A stretch of 64,000 nucleotides of DNA, taken from the NCBI RefSeq assembly GCF_009689585.1, contig NZ_AP018694.1:5075501-5139500 (forward strand), written 5' to 3'. Below, piece after piece: positions 52,180-61,390 of this stretch. The position numbers and the translations under genes were made by a program. Every line of letters starts with the position of its first letter. The stretch's first letter is position 1. The DNA is from Aquipluma nitroreducens (GTDB lineage Bacteria; Bacteroidota; Bacteroidia; Bacteroidales; Prolixibacteraceae). The notes below the pieces were generated by a model, which made no database searches, was not told the origin of the DNA, and worked only from the letters and a program-made list of their open reading frames with translations.

Positions 52180-53364
52180 ATGAGACTCATGACAAAAGAT
52201 ATTCCTCTTTTCATCAAAGAAACGGCTTCATTACTTGCAGTTTTAGTGTCACTAAATGGGTGCCATTCGGTGTCGACCAAACAAAGCAATGAAAAGAATG
52301 TTGGAACTGACACTTTATCCAAAAAGGATACGGCCAGTTGCTGCACAAGCAATATGCCTTCGCGTTTTGGAGAAACAGCAGGCAATCAAACGGGAACATT
52401 AACTGCCTCACAAAACAAAGCAAGCCTGGACAACATGGTTTATATTCCTGGAGGAACATTTACCATGGGTGGTGATTCGGCTTGGGGACGCGCCGACGAG
52501 TTTCCGCGCCACCATGTAAAAGTTTCTCCCTTTTACATGGACAAACACGAAGTCACCAATGCCGAATTCCGAGCCTTTGTGAAGGCAACTGGATACATCA
52601 CTACCGCCGAGCGGAAACCCAATTGGGAAGAATTGAAGACCCAACTTCCACCCGGAACACCACGTCCGCCTGATATTGTTTTGGTGGCTGCGTCGCTGGT
52701 CTTTTCTCCGCCGAATCATCCGGTTTCGCTCGATAATGCAGCTCAATGGTGGAGCTGGGTTCCGGGAGCCAGTTGGTTGCATCCCGAGGGCCTCAAAAGC
52801 ACGATCGACGGGAAGGATAATTACCCGGTTGTACAGGTTTCGTGGGAAGATGCTCAGGCATACTCCAAATGGGCGGGGAAACGGCTTCCAACTGAAGCAG
52901 AGTGGGAATTTGCAGCCCGTTCAGGTAAAAACAATGTGATTTATCCCTGGGGAAATCAGCCCATCGATCAGGGTAATGTGAAGGCCAATAGCTGGCAGGG
53001 ACATTTTCCGGATAAGAATACGGCAAAAGACAAGTATTATCGTGCAGCCCCGGTGATGTCGTTTGCGGCAAACGATTTTGGCCTTTACGATATGGCCGGA
53101 AATGTTTGGGAATGGTGCAGCGACTGGTATCGAAGCGATTATTACCAGCAATGTGAACAACAACACATCGCCGAAAACCCGCAGGGACCAACCGAACCGC
53201 TGGATGTTGACGAGCCTACCGTTCCCAAGCGTGTAACCCGTGGTGGCTCATTCCTGTGTACCGATCAGTATTGCTCCGGATTTCGCGTTTCGGCCCGCAT
53301 GAAAACAAGCTGGGACACCAGCCTCGAACATACCGGGTTTAGATGTGTGGTATCGGCAAAATAA
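52180..53364 (+). CDS. Lipoprotein formylglycine-generating enzyme (FGE/SUMF1-like)
   Basis: 394-residue protein with a complete FGE-sulfatase domain (residues ~83-392): MVYIPGGTFTMGGDSAWGRADEFPRHHV, GASWLHPEGLKST, VSWEDAQAYSKWAGKRLPTEAEWEFAARSG, YPWGNQ, GLYDMAGNVWEWCSDWY, RGGSFLC360-TDQY-C365 and HTGFRCV. C360/C365 match the active-site Cys pair of true FGE (human 336/341), which GldK/GldJ-type lipoproteins of the same fold lack. FGE oxidises the sulfatase Cys using O2 and copper. The N-terminus reads as a lipoprotein signal (TASLLAVLVSLNGCHS), although its n-region has unusual acidic residues; start 52180 or 52189. It would place the enzyme in the periplasm, apart from the cytoplasmic anSME. 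Confidence 0.9.
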   Translation: MRLMTKDIPLFIKETASLLAVLVSLNGCHSVSTKQSNEKNVGTDTLSKKDTASCCTSNMPSRFGETAGNQTGTLTASQNKASLDNMVYIPGGTFTMGGDSAWGRADEFPRHHVKVSPFYMDKHEVTNAEFRAFVKATGYITTAERKPNWEELKTQLPPGTPRPPDIVLVAASLVFSPPNHPVSLDNAAQWWSWVPGASWLHPEGLKSTIDGKDNYPVVQVSWEDAQAYSKWAGKRLPTEAEWEFAARSGKNNVIYPWGNQPIDQGNVKANSWQGHFPDKNTAKDKYYRAAPVMSFAANDFGLYDMAGNVWEWCSDWYRSDYYQQCEQQHIAENPQGPTEPLDVDEPTVPKRVTRGGSFLCTDQYCSGFRVSARMKTSWDTSLEHTGFRCVVSAK

Positions 53365-53410
53365 CGTGAGTTTGATCTAAGCTAGATTAGATCGAACTCA
53401 CGTTATTTAA
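53361..53410 (+). terminator. Terminator at the end of the sulfatase locus
   Basis: ATAACGTGAGTTTGATCTAA (53361-53380) pairs with 53387-53406 around GCTAGA, one mismatch in 20. The FGE stop codon TAA is inside the left arm. A short T-run follows. Confidence 0.8.
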
Positions 53411-53657
53411 GCAGCTGTTTAATCTTCTTGCCTCTTCTCGCAGCAGCATCTTTCCTCTCGTTATTTTATCGCCATTAGATTTTGCTTAACAAAAAGCTAA
53501 AGATTTTTTACGTGAACAGACTGCCCTGATTTTTAGGTTTTTTTTAGATTTCTTAAGAAAATTACTAAAAAAAAACGTCGTTATTCGTAGTTGAGAAAAC
53601 GATGTCAGAATTCAATGTGTTGGAATATTTCCGTGAAAATGAAAACTTTTGAACCCA

Positions 53658-54089
53658 ATGAAAAATCGATTTTCAGCATTTCCGTGCGCAGCAGCGGCAG
53701 TCAGTGATTCAGGAGTTGCCGAAAAAACAAAATACATCAGTTACCGGTTGGACAGTTTGATAGCCTTTTCAGGCGGCAATTCTGAAAGTTTCAGGCAAAT
53801 AATGAATTCACTTATCCGTTCATGCAAAATAAATGTTAAACTTTTCAGTGTGTGTCTTCAAGAAAAAGACGATGAAGGTATTTCGGAGCTTTCGCATAAA
53901 ATGCTTACGCTTTTCCGTCATTTGGAGGCCGCCGAAATTGTAGAGATGTTGGCACTTTTGGCGCAGAAGAAATCGGCTTTCATGGGTAGCCCATATTATT
54001 ACAGACTTGGAAGATCTGTTCTGGAAATGATTGAGACGTTGATTCAAACCATCCAAAAAAATGAACCGGCCATAAACTATTCGGTGTAA
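53658..54089 (+). CDS. HPt-like phosphotransfer protein
   Basis: 143 residues from ATG 53658 (a TTG lies three codons earlier). Residues ~30-135 look like a four-helix histidine phosphotransfer domain: ISYRLDSLIAFSGGNSESFRQIMNSLIRSCKINVKLF, then ISELSHKMLTLFRHLEAAEIVEML, in which the His of SHKMLTLFRHLEA sits where HPt proteins have A-H-K-L-K-G. The usual Gly after the Lys is replaced, so the match is imperfect. It is convergent with the NtrC-type regulator 19 bases away, a plausible phosphorelay partner. No kinase is adjacent. Confidence 0.6.
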   Translation: MKNRFSAFPCAAAAVSDSGVAEKTKYISYRLDSLIAFSGGNSESFRQIMNSLIRSCKINVKLFSVCLQEKDDEGISELSHKMLTLFRHLEAAEIVEMLALLAQKKSAFMGSPYYYRLGRSVLEMIETLIQTIQKNEPAINYSV

Positions 54090-54108
54090 AAACCATGAAT
54101 CATTTCCT

Positions 54109-55434
54109 TTAAGGAATTTCGATCTGGTACAACTTTAATTTATTGTATAAAGTTTTACGGTCGATTTTAAGTAACCGCGCAGCCTTGCTTTTGTTATAAT
54201 TCACGGTTTCCAGTACTTTTTGTATTAGTTCACTTTCTGAAGTTTCGTTGAATAACCTAAACTGCTCATCCTTTTGTTGAGTCCGATATATTTCCGGAGA
54301 AATTTCATTCAGACCTATTCTTCTCCCGGAAGAGAGCAAGGTTGCGCGTTTGACAACGTTTTTCATTTCGCGCAGATTTCCGGGCCAGGCGTAATTTCTG
54401 AAAACAGCTTCTACCTCTGGTTCAAAGCCTTGTACATCTTTATTCAGACTGCTATTGGCCTGGGCAAGAAAATGATGGGCAAAAAGCAAAATGTCGTCTT
54501 CCCGTTCACGAAGCGGTGGCATCTTGATTTCGAATTCGTTTAAGCGATGAAATAAATCGTCCCGAAAATTTCCTTGCTCCTGTGCCAGTTGCAGATTTTC
54601 ATTGGTCGCTGCAATAATCCGCACATCTACCGGAATCTCATAATTGCTTCCCACAGGCTTGATCGAGCGTTCCTGCAAGGTACGCAACAATTGAATCTGG
54701 GTACTGTACGACAAGTTTCCAACTTCGTCAAGAAATAGCGTTCCTCCATTGGCTTGTTCAAAATGACCAGTTTTGTCGCTAATTGCTCCTGTAAATGATC
54801 CTTTGATATGGCCAAAAAACTCGCTGGCAACCAGTTCTGTTGGAATTGCACCACAATCAACCGCAACAAAGGGTTTTACGTTGCGCTGACTCAAGTTGTG
54901 TATTAAACGGGCAATATATTCTTTCCCAGTTCCACTTTCTCCAGTAATCAATACCGACAACGAAGTGGGAGAAACCAATTCAACATACCCTTTTAAATGA
55001 AGGGAAATTTTACTGGTCCCAAACAGGAAGTCGTTTTGCAATAAGTTGTTTGGGCGGTTATCCACAGGGGACACTTTTGCTTCCAAAGCTTCCCGAATAA
55101 TATTTATAACTTCTTCGGGTTGAAAGGGTTTCGGGATATAATTAAAGGCACCTTGCCTGATCGACTGGATGGCTGTTGCAATATCGGCATATTCAGTCAT
55201 CATGATGGTTTGTGTTTCAGGAGACTCGCGTTTTATCAGCCTGATGATCTCCATTCCACTGATGTCCGGCATGCGCAGATCTGTCAAGACAACATCATAA
55301 AACTGTTGCTTAACTATACTTTTTACCTTTTGTGGCGAAAAACTGGTGGTTACCCTAAATTTATGCCTCTCTAACAGTTTTTTCAACATCAGGCAAAAAG
55401 TAGCGTCATCATCAACAATAAGAATATTTGCCAT
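54109..55434 (-). CDS. NtrC-family sigma-54-dependent response regulator
   Basis: 441-residue transcription activator. Receiver domain residues 1-120 with phospho-acceptor D52 in VVLTDLRMPD and Lys in YIPKPF; sigma-54 interaction AAA+ domain ~135-375 with Walker A GESGTGKEYIA, GSFTGA loop (212-217, contacts sigma-54), Walker B GGTLFLDEVGNL and the R-finger region; Fis-type HTH at the C-terminus (LIQKVLETVNYNKSKAARLLKIDRKTLYNKL). All essential residues are intact. The cognate kinase is not adjacent; the orphan kinase at 8874-9863 and the HPt protein next door are candidates only. Its targets are unknown. Confidence 0.96.
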   Translation of the reverse strand: MANILIVDDDATFCLMLKKLLERHKFRVTTSFSPQKVKSIVKQQFYDVVLTDLRMPDISGMEIIRLIKRESPETQTIMMTEYADIATAIQSIRQGAFNYIPKPFQPEEVINIIREALEAKVSPVDNRPNNLLQNDFLFGTSKISLHLKGYVELVSPTSLSVLITGESGTGKEYIARLIHNLSQRNVKPFVAVDCGAIPTELVASEFFGHIKGSFTGAISDKTGHFEQANGGTLFLDEVGNLSYSTQIQLLRTLQERSIKPVGSNYEIPVDVRIIAATNENLQLAQEQGNFRDDLFHRLNEFEIKMPPLREREDDILLFAHHFLAQANSSLNKDVQGFEPEVEAVFRNYAWPGNLREMKNVVKRATLLSSGRRIGLNEISPEIYRTQQKDEQFRLFNETSESELIQKVLETVNYNKSKAARLLKIDRKTLYNKLKLYQIEIP

Positions 55435-55519
55435 TTATACGATTTGCGTTTGTACCGGTTTATTTTCAAAACGTAGGCTATTAACCATTTAGTATGGGTC
55501 TGCGCGTTGATATTAGAAC

Positions 55520-55556
55520 AAAAAGACTATCCCAACTCGCTCGGGATAGTCTTTTT
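55520..55556 (-). terminator. Strong hairpin terminator
   Basis: AAAAAGACTATCCC (55520-55533) pairs perfectly with 55543-55556 around AACTCGCTC, with T-run on either strand. It lies after the small secreted protein gene and before the regulator gene on the minus strand. Confidence 0.88.
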
Positions 55557-55631
55557 AACCACACAAAAACCATTAAATTGCTATTGATGGGACTATACTT
55601 AAATAATATTCTATTTTAAGTTGCCTCGATA

Positions 55632-55970
55632 TCAATACTGTTCTTTCTTTTTATTCGCCGGTTGTTCAACTTTAATTACTTCTCCTTTTTCAGAAAGGAT
55701 TAGCTCATACTTCAAGGTTCCTTTACTTATTTCAACCTTATAGTTGCCGTCGCTGCCAAGGAAAGAGTGGTCAATTTTGAAATCCTTATAATCTTTTGCG
55801 ACGGCCTTCGTAACTGCTTCAGGAAGCTTATCGTTGGTGATTTCCTGATAGGTCACATCCTGCAACTGATTTGAAATAACTGTTTCCTGAACTTTGGCAG
55901 CTTCTGTAACCTGTGTCTGGGCCAGGCCAAGCATCAATGCAACTGCTGATAAAAACAATACTTTTTTCAT
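55632..55970 (-). CDS. Small secreted PepSY-like protein
   Basis: 112 residues with a Sec signal peptide (KKVLFLSAVALMLGLAQTQVTEA). The mature part, LPEAVTKAVAKDYKDFKIDHSFLGSDGNYKVEISKGTLKYELILSEKGEVIKVEQ, has the alpha/beta pattern of PepSY/BLIP-like domains (putative beta-lactamase-inhibitor-like family, often duplicated; here a single copy). It ends in a basic tail (ANKKKEQY). Function unknown. It has its own terminator. Confidence 0.7.
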   Translation of the reverse strand: MKKVLFLSAVALMLGLAQTQVTEAAKVQETVISNQLQDVTYQEITNDKLPEAVTKAVAKDYKDFKIDHSFLGSDGNYKVEISKGTLKYELILSEKGEVIKVEQPANKKKEQY

Positions 55971-56255
55971 GACGTTTAATTTTAATTGTTTTAATGAATT
56001 ATTGTCATTTCAGGTATAAGCAAAAACATGCCAAAAAAATCGGATGAATTATTCTTATTGTTTATGCCGCTTAAAATCAGAATGTAACATAGTTAATATT
56101 CGAAAATAAATGTTCTTTGTTGCTGATTGTGAAGTGAGGAATCCACATGGCGACTGTGGAAAAAATCCACAAAAACTTTATTTAAAGCCGTTAATTTAGC
56201 ATTGTACGGCTTGATAAAAGTTGATAAAGTGATGTGTTTAATTTATGAATGAAAA

Positions 56256-58676
56256 CTATAGTACAGGGTAGCCTTTCACATTCACCTCGTGCATCATTTG
56301 GTAGATTTCTTCGAAAATTAATTCGACGTTTGGTTTTGTGAAATATTCTCCGTCGATTCCGTAAGCCGGACGGTGTTCCATGGCCGACAAAGTTCGTGGA
56401 GCGGTATCCAGATAATTAAACGCCTGCTGTTCCTGTAAAACTTTTTGCATCATATAGGCAGTGCCTCCGCCCGGAACATCCTCGTCGATAAAAATCACTT
56501 TGCTGGTCTTTTTTATCGATTTCAAAATCAGGTGATTTACATCGAAAGGCAATAACGTTTGAACATCAATTACTTCAACTGAAATATTTTTGATTTCCTT
56601 CAGGAGATGAGCTGCCTTCAGCACATGATGAACATTCCAGCCGTATGTTACAGCTGTAATATCGGTTCCTTCCTGAATAATTTCAGGAATGCCCAGTGGT
56701 ACTCTGAAATCGCCCAGGTTGGTTGGCAGAGGTTCTTTCAGGTTATATCCTTTCAATGGTTCAATCACCAGGGCAGGATCGTTAGACTCCAGCAAAGTGT
56801 TATAGAATCCGGCGGCCTGAGTCATGTTTCGTGGAATGCAAAGATAAATTCCACGCAGGGAACCAAGGATGAGTTGAATCGGCGAGCCGGCATGCCAAAT
56901 TCCCTGCAATTGATGTCCGCGTGTTCTGATGATAAGTGGAGCGGCCTGTTTGCCTAAAGTACGGTATTGCATACTGGCCAGATCGTCACTCAGTGTCGAT
57001 TGGGCGTAGATTAAATAATCGAGGTACTGAATCTCTGCAATCGGCCGGAACCCCCTTAATGCCAAGCCAATTCCCTGCCCAATAATGGTTGTTTCCCTTA
57101 TTCCGGTGTCAAAAACCCGGGATATTCCGTATTTCGCCTGCATGCCTTTCATTCCCTGGTTTACATCGCCCAGTTTTCCGGTGTCCTCACCAAAAGTGAC
57201 CAAATTTGGGTGTTTTTCGAACAGCGCATCAAAATTCTGATTAAGAATCTGTGAACCATTTACCTGTGGCGGGTTTTCGGCATACCTGGCTGAAACATCT
57301 GTTACCTGAAGCGCCGAATCTTTTCCCTCACGGTAAAGGTTTGTGTTGTAAAACTTCCTGTTTTGTTCCCCGAATTTCTCAGACCATTTAATCAGTTCAT
57401 TTCGTTCCTGAGTCAGGTTATTCTCTCCATGAATCTCAAAATTGATTCGTTTGGCAAAACTGTAAAACGCACGCCTTGTGGGGAATGTCTTAGCAGTAAG
57501 AGACTCAAGTTCATCGGTATAATTTGATATCCCAGCTGATTTCAGGTTGATTTGGTTAACGATAGCTGTGAGCGATCTTAATTCTGCCGAAAAACTACTT
57601 GTATAATGCTTCCATGCTTTGTTTCGTGCATTCAGAGCGTTTTTGGTAGCTCTGTTTTCAATTTCAAGAAGTGTATCCTGATCTGCTTTCCCGCTTTCCA
57701 GCAACCATTTCCTAAACTGTGCCACACAGTCAAACTCTTTTTCCCAATCAAGCTGCTCTTTTGACTTGTAATGTTCGTGCGATCCGGAAGTGGAATGACC
57801 CAACGGCTGGGTTACTTCCAGAATGTGAAATAATGCCGGATTTTGGGTTTGGCGGCATCGCTCAATGCCTTCAGCAAAGGTTTGTATCAATTTGGGGTAA
57901 TCCCAGCCTTGGCAGGTATAAATTGAAATTCCATTGTTTTCTTTATCGTTTTCAAAACCTTTCAGCGCTTTGGAAATACTTGATTTTGTTGTTTGAAACT
58001 CGATGGGCACACTGATTCCAAAACCGTCGTCATAGACAGCTACAGCCAACGGAACCTGCATAACAGCAGCTGCATTAATGGTTTCGAAAAACATTCCCTC
58101 GCTGGTGCTGGCATCACCAATTGAGCCAAAAGCTACTTCATTTCCATCGACATTATTCTGAAGGTGCTTTTTTAATTCCGGATTTTGCCTTACCAATTTG
58201 GAGGCCTGGGCCAGTCCCAGTAAACGGGGCATCTGTCCGGCAGTTGGCGAAATGTCAGAAGCTGAATTGAACTGCTCCATCAGATTTTGTATCTGACCAT
58301 CAGAATTTATATTTGCAGTGCTGAAATGATTGTTGAAATTTCGTCCTCCGGTTGATGGGTTGAAATCCATATCGGTATCGCCGTAAATCATGGCAAAAAA
58401 TTCTTCTGGTTTCAGCAAGTCCAGCGCCAGCATGAATGTTTGGTCGCGATAGTACCCCGATCGCCAGTCGCCTTTTCGGAATGTTTTGGCAAACGCAACT
58501 TGCGCCAATTCCTTTCCATCGCCAAAGATTCCAAAGTGTGCACGTCCGTTGTGAACCTCTCTTCTTCCCAAAAGGCTCAACTGCCGGCTTAAACAGACCA
58601 GGTAATAGTCATTCAATGTATTTGCTGTAGCTTCATCTTCTTTAATATTCAACAGAGATATTTTTTCCAGATACAT
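56256..58676 (-). CDS. 2-oxo acid dehydrogenase E1, fused alpha and beta subunits
   Basis: 806-residue TPP-dependent E1 component of a branched-chain 2-oxo acid (or pyruvate/acetoin-like) dehydrogenase complex with alpha and beta subunits in one chain, a layout common in Bacteroidota. Alpha half: RDQTFMLAL, GDGKELAQ, TPP-type motif GNEVAFGSIGDASTSEGMFFETINAAAV. Beta half from about residue 470: NLVTFGEDTGKLGDVNQGMKGM, IAEIQYLDYLIYAQSTLSDD, GHQLQGIWHAGSPIQLILGSL, FIDEDVPGGGTAYMM and the C-terminal transketolase domain. No E2 or E3 gene is nearby. Substrate preference cannot be read from the sequence. Confidence 0.93.
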   Translation of the reverse strand: MYLEKISLLNIKEDEATANTLNDYYLVCLSRQLSLLGRREVHNGRAHFGIFGDGKELAQVAFAKTFRKGDWRSGYYRDQTFMLALDLLKPEEFFAMIYGDTDMDFNPSTGGRNFNNHFSTANINSDGQIQNLMEQFNSASDISPTAGQMPRLLGLAQASKLVRQNPELKKHLQNNVDGNEVAFGSIGDASTSEGMFFETINAAAVMQVPLAVAVYDDGFGISVPIEFQTTKSSISKALKGFENDKENNGISIYTCQGWDYPKLIQTFAEGIERCRQTQNPALFHILEVTQPLGHSTSGSHEHYKSKEQLDWEKEFDCVAQFRKWLLESGKADQDTLLEIENRATKNALNARNKAWKHYTSSFSAELRSLTAIVNQINLKSAGISNYTDELESLTAKTFPTRRAFYSFAKRINFEIHGENNLTQERNELIKWSEKFGEQNRKFYNTNLYREGKDSALQVTDVSARYAENPPQVNGSQILNQNFDALFEKHPNLVTFGEDTGKLGDVNQGMKGMQAKYGISRVFDTGIRETTIIGQGIGLALRGFRPIAEIQYLDYLIYAQSTLSDDLASMQYRTLGKQAAPLIIRTRGHQLQGIWHAGSPIQLILGSLRGIYLCIPRNMTQAAGFYNTLLESNDPALVIEPLKGYNLKEPLPTNLGDFRVPLGIPEIIQEGTDITAVTYGWNVHHVLKAAHLLKEIKNISVEVIDVQTLLPFDVNHLILKSIKKTSKVIFIDEDVPGGGTAYMMQKVLQEQQAFNYLDTAPRTLSAMEHRPAYGIDGEYFTKPNVELIFEEIYQMMHEVNVKGYPVL

Positions 58677-59376
58677 AAATTTCCGTTATTATATATACGA
58701 ATTACAAACAGTAGAGAGTTCATTTTAGTTTTTGGGAAACCCATATATCGCTTTTGAATCGGTAAATGGCATCGTCCCAACAATAAACCCTACAATTAAA
58801 GCGCTCAGTACATAAAAAGTTCAAGCATTGTCTATTTGTTTTTTTATTCGTTGTATAAAAACCGAGACTATTAAAAGATATTTATGTGTTTAAGTGAAAA
58901 TATTTGTGATTAAACCGGTTTGTGAGTGAGGGTGACGGATATTTCTAGAACCTCAAAAAAAGTGATTGATTTTGCTGTGAAAGTATGCCGTAATCGATTG
59001 ATAATTTGAAGCTAAATAGATTTTAATGTCAAACAGATATTTCAAAATCGGCTGTATCCTGAAGAAATTATCTATAATCGTGAATTTGACCAATATCGAA
59101 CCACCAGAGTAAACTCATTTTTCTTCCTTCAATACCGCAACTGAAGCGGGTTCTGGAACAAAATAAAAGCGGAGATTCTGTCAATTTTGACAAAACATCC
59201 GCTTTGGTGCCCAGAACAAGGACATTTTAAATTTTGTAGTTCGCTTATATTCAAGTAATTACCAGCTTTAATTTTTTATGGCCTCGATAAATACTCTGCA
59301 TCAATATTGAAGAACGTATCATTCTGAACCAAAGATAATGAATATTTTTTAAACTAATATCGACTGGATTAATTAG
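58677..59376. other. 700-bp stretch without a gene; one nested hairpin
   Basis: Repeated in-frame stops on all strands. The only clear structure is a nested hairpin at 59166-59205: AAAGCGGA/TCCGCTTT outside and GTCAATTTTGAC inside. The rest is AT-rich and probably decayed coding DNA, since the adjoining segments are gene fragments. Confidence 0.5.
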
Positions 59377-59835
59377 AATAAATCCGATTTAAGTTTAAGA
59401 TTATTCGATAAGCAGGAAGTTAAAAGTGATTATGCTGAATTTTTACAGATTACCAGTTCGAAATCAAATCTCACCAAACAAAATGTCAGCAGATTAGTGG
59501 AGATAACTCAAAAGGGGGCCTTTTTAATGAACGCCAACTATGAATGGCTTGATGATTTTAAATCAGATGTCTCTGATAAAATCGTTGATACTTTGGTGGC
59601 ATACGCTGAAAAATGTGATTTAAAAACAGATGCTGAGTTCATCGTTCATTTGGCTGATTGTATTTTTAATTTCGACCGAAGTAATGAAGACGCAATCATA
59701 CTAAAATGTAAGGCTGAATATTGCTTAGGAAAGCATAGTCTGGGAAAATTGACATATGAGAAATTTATCAAGGAATACAAACAATTGTATAATGAAGAGT
59801 ATAAAAGATCCTTTAATGAATTAATCAAATTTTAA
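59377..59835 (+). pseudogene. C-terminal fragment of a helical (TPR-like) regulator
   Basis: The frame is open from just after a TAG at 59374 to 59835 but no good start exists; a GTG at 59497 gives 112 residues. The sequence (TQKGAFLMNANYEWLDDFKS; IVDTLVAYAEKCDLKTDAEF; ALYLGKH-type helix AEYCLGKHSLGKLTYEKFI) resembles the bacterial-transcriptional-activator/TPR end of large Bacteroidota regulators in which a helical domain terminates a SARP-like or beta-propeller sensor. That likeness is from memory. All upstream domains are missing, so I treat it as a remnant rather than a small gene. Confidence 0.5.
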
Positions 59836-59870
59836 ATCATTGTAATTTGAACATTTAATTTGGCAGTCTA

Positions 59871-60209
59871 TTAAAGAATGATTTTTTGGCTGTAAACTAC
59901 CCATTTATTCGTCACTTTAACAACATATATTCCATTGCTCAATTTGGTTGGCACTTCAGTCTTGCTTAGCACAAAATCAAACATTAGTACACCAGAAAGG
60001 TCATATATTTTGATATTAGATTTTAAAGCGACATTATTAAATGCAAGGGTCTGATTTCTTGAAGTGATAAATTGAAGTTTCTCATCGGCTTTAACTTGGT
60101 GGCAAATTGCTGCAGAATCATCCTTTTTTGTGTAGACAAGAATATCATCAAAATAAGCCAGGTATGACCCTGAAGAAGTAGGTATATCGAATGCTATAAG
60201 GCGATGTTG
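59871..60209 (-). pseudogene. C-terminal remnant of a type IX-secreted protein
   Basis: 113 open codons on the minus strand ending at TAA 59871-59873, entered directly from a stop at 60210-60212, with no start. The last ~80 residues have the T9SS type-A sorting domain pattern: IKIYDLSGVLMFDFVLSK, then LSNGIYVVKVTNKWVVYSQK and a short basic/hydrophobic end. The preceding FDIPTSSGSYLAYFDDILVY suggests a beta-sandwich domain. It is too short for a secreted enzyme, so it is a leftover of a larger gene. It implies that the genome encodes, or once used, the type IX secretion system. Confidence 0.7.
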
Positions 60210-60212
60210 TTA

Positions 60213-60502
60213 TGGTCGTCAGCGGAAACTGATCAGGATGCGATTCTCTGTTAATTTCTTTTGTATGACTTTGGCTATTGCTGTTTGGGGATTTGATTCT
60301 GCTAAAGGATTTGCCTATATGATATGGACACTTGCCTGATTTCCTAACTTTAAATGGAGAATATAAGTCTGCGTTAAACTGCTATCCGAAAAAATGGGGT
60401 AACAATTGGATCTATTTTCATTGATAGTATAAAATGTATAAATTTATCCCGTTGCACACAACGAAGTAATTTGGATTACTCAAGGAATCAATAGAGAAAT
60501 AA
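60213..60502. other. Decayed DNA upstream of rpiR-type gene
   Basis: Short open patches such as WGFDSAKGFAYMIWTLA (plus strand, about 60280-60330) end in stops and have no start; they look like eroded coding sequence. No promoter consensus stands out. Confidence 0.35.
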
Positions 60503-61390
60503 ATGACTAGTACAGGCAAAACATTAAAAGGTAGTTGTATTTTAAGAATTAATGGCGTTTACGATTCTCTTAAAACTGCCGATAAACGCCTGGCAGATTT
60601 TATTCTTCATAATACAGAACGCATTGTCAATTTCACGATAGTAGAACTTGCCGAAAATTCGAATACCAGCTATGCAACGATATCAAGGTTTTGCCGAAAA
60701 ATCGGGTTTTCGGGATTCAAGGAGCTTAAAAATAATCTGACTAGCGATATTCTGGCCAGTAAGAATCTCGAAGAGATGATCGATGGCTTCACAATCAATT
60801 CAAATGCTTCGACTGAACAGGTTTGCGAAAGAGTGTACAAGCTTTCTTCAAAAATTCTTGAAGAGAGCATGGCAATAATTGACTATTTGGCAATCGACCT
60901 TGCTGTTGAGAAATTAACAAGTGCAAAAAATGTTTTTTTTATCGGAGCCGGCGCATCCGGTATCAGTGCTAGATATGCCTACTCGAAATTCTTCAGGATA
61001 GGTATTCCCTGTTATCACGAGGCAGATTCGACTCTCTATAAAATGAAGGTATCAATCCTGACTGAGAACGACGTTTTGTTTGTGATTTCTTCTTCCGGCC
61101 GGACTGCCGAAATAGTTGAATGTGCAAGAGTGGCAAGTGCGAACAATATTTATGTGATCAGTTTAAGCGATTTTGCCATTTCTCCGTTAACAAAGGTATC
61201 CAACACAAACCTGTACACCACTCCCCGGAATGCGAACCTTTTTTTAGATATTGATATGCCTCTCATAATTGGACAGATTACCATTATTGATATTCTATAC
61301 TCTTGTTGTTGTTTAAAGATGTCAGAAAAATCTTCTTCGTTGTACAACAAGACAAAACAGTCCACCGACGCTGAAAAGCTGAAATTTTAA
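60503..61390 (+). CDS. MurR/RpiR-family transcriptional regulator
   Basis: 295-residue regulator with an N-terminal HTH_6 domain (residues ~12-90: KTADKRLADFILHNTERIVNF, ELAENSNTSYATISRFCRKIGFSGFKELKNNL) and a C-terminal SIS sugar-phosphate-binding domain (KNVFFIGAGASGISARYAYSKFFRIG; FVISSSGRTAEIVECARVASANNIYVISLSD). Such proteins sense phosphosugars and repress or activate sugar-use genes. It lies upstream of GH43 and GH3 genes, which it may regulate; a perfect inverted repeat at 61570-61598 is a candidate operator. Confidence 0.93.
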   Translation: MTSTGKTLKGSCILRINGVYDSLKTADKRLADFILHNTERIVNFTIVELAENSNTSYATISRFCRKIGFSGFKELKNNLTSDILASKNLEEMIDGFTINSNASTEQVCERVYKLSSKILEESMAIIDYLAIDLAVEKLTSAKNVFFIGAGASGISARYAYSKFFRIGIPCYHEADSTLYKMKVSILTENDVLFVISSSGRTAEIVECARVASANNIYVISLSDFAISPLTKVSNTNLYTTPRNANLFLDIDMPLIIGQITIIDILYSCCCLKMSEKSSSLYNKTKQSTDAEKLKF

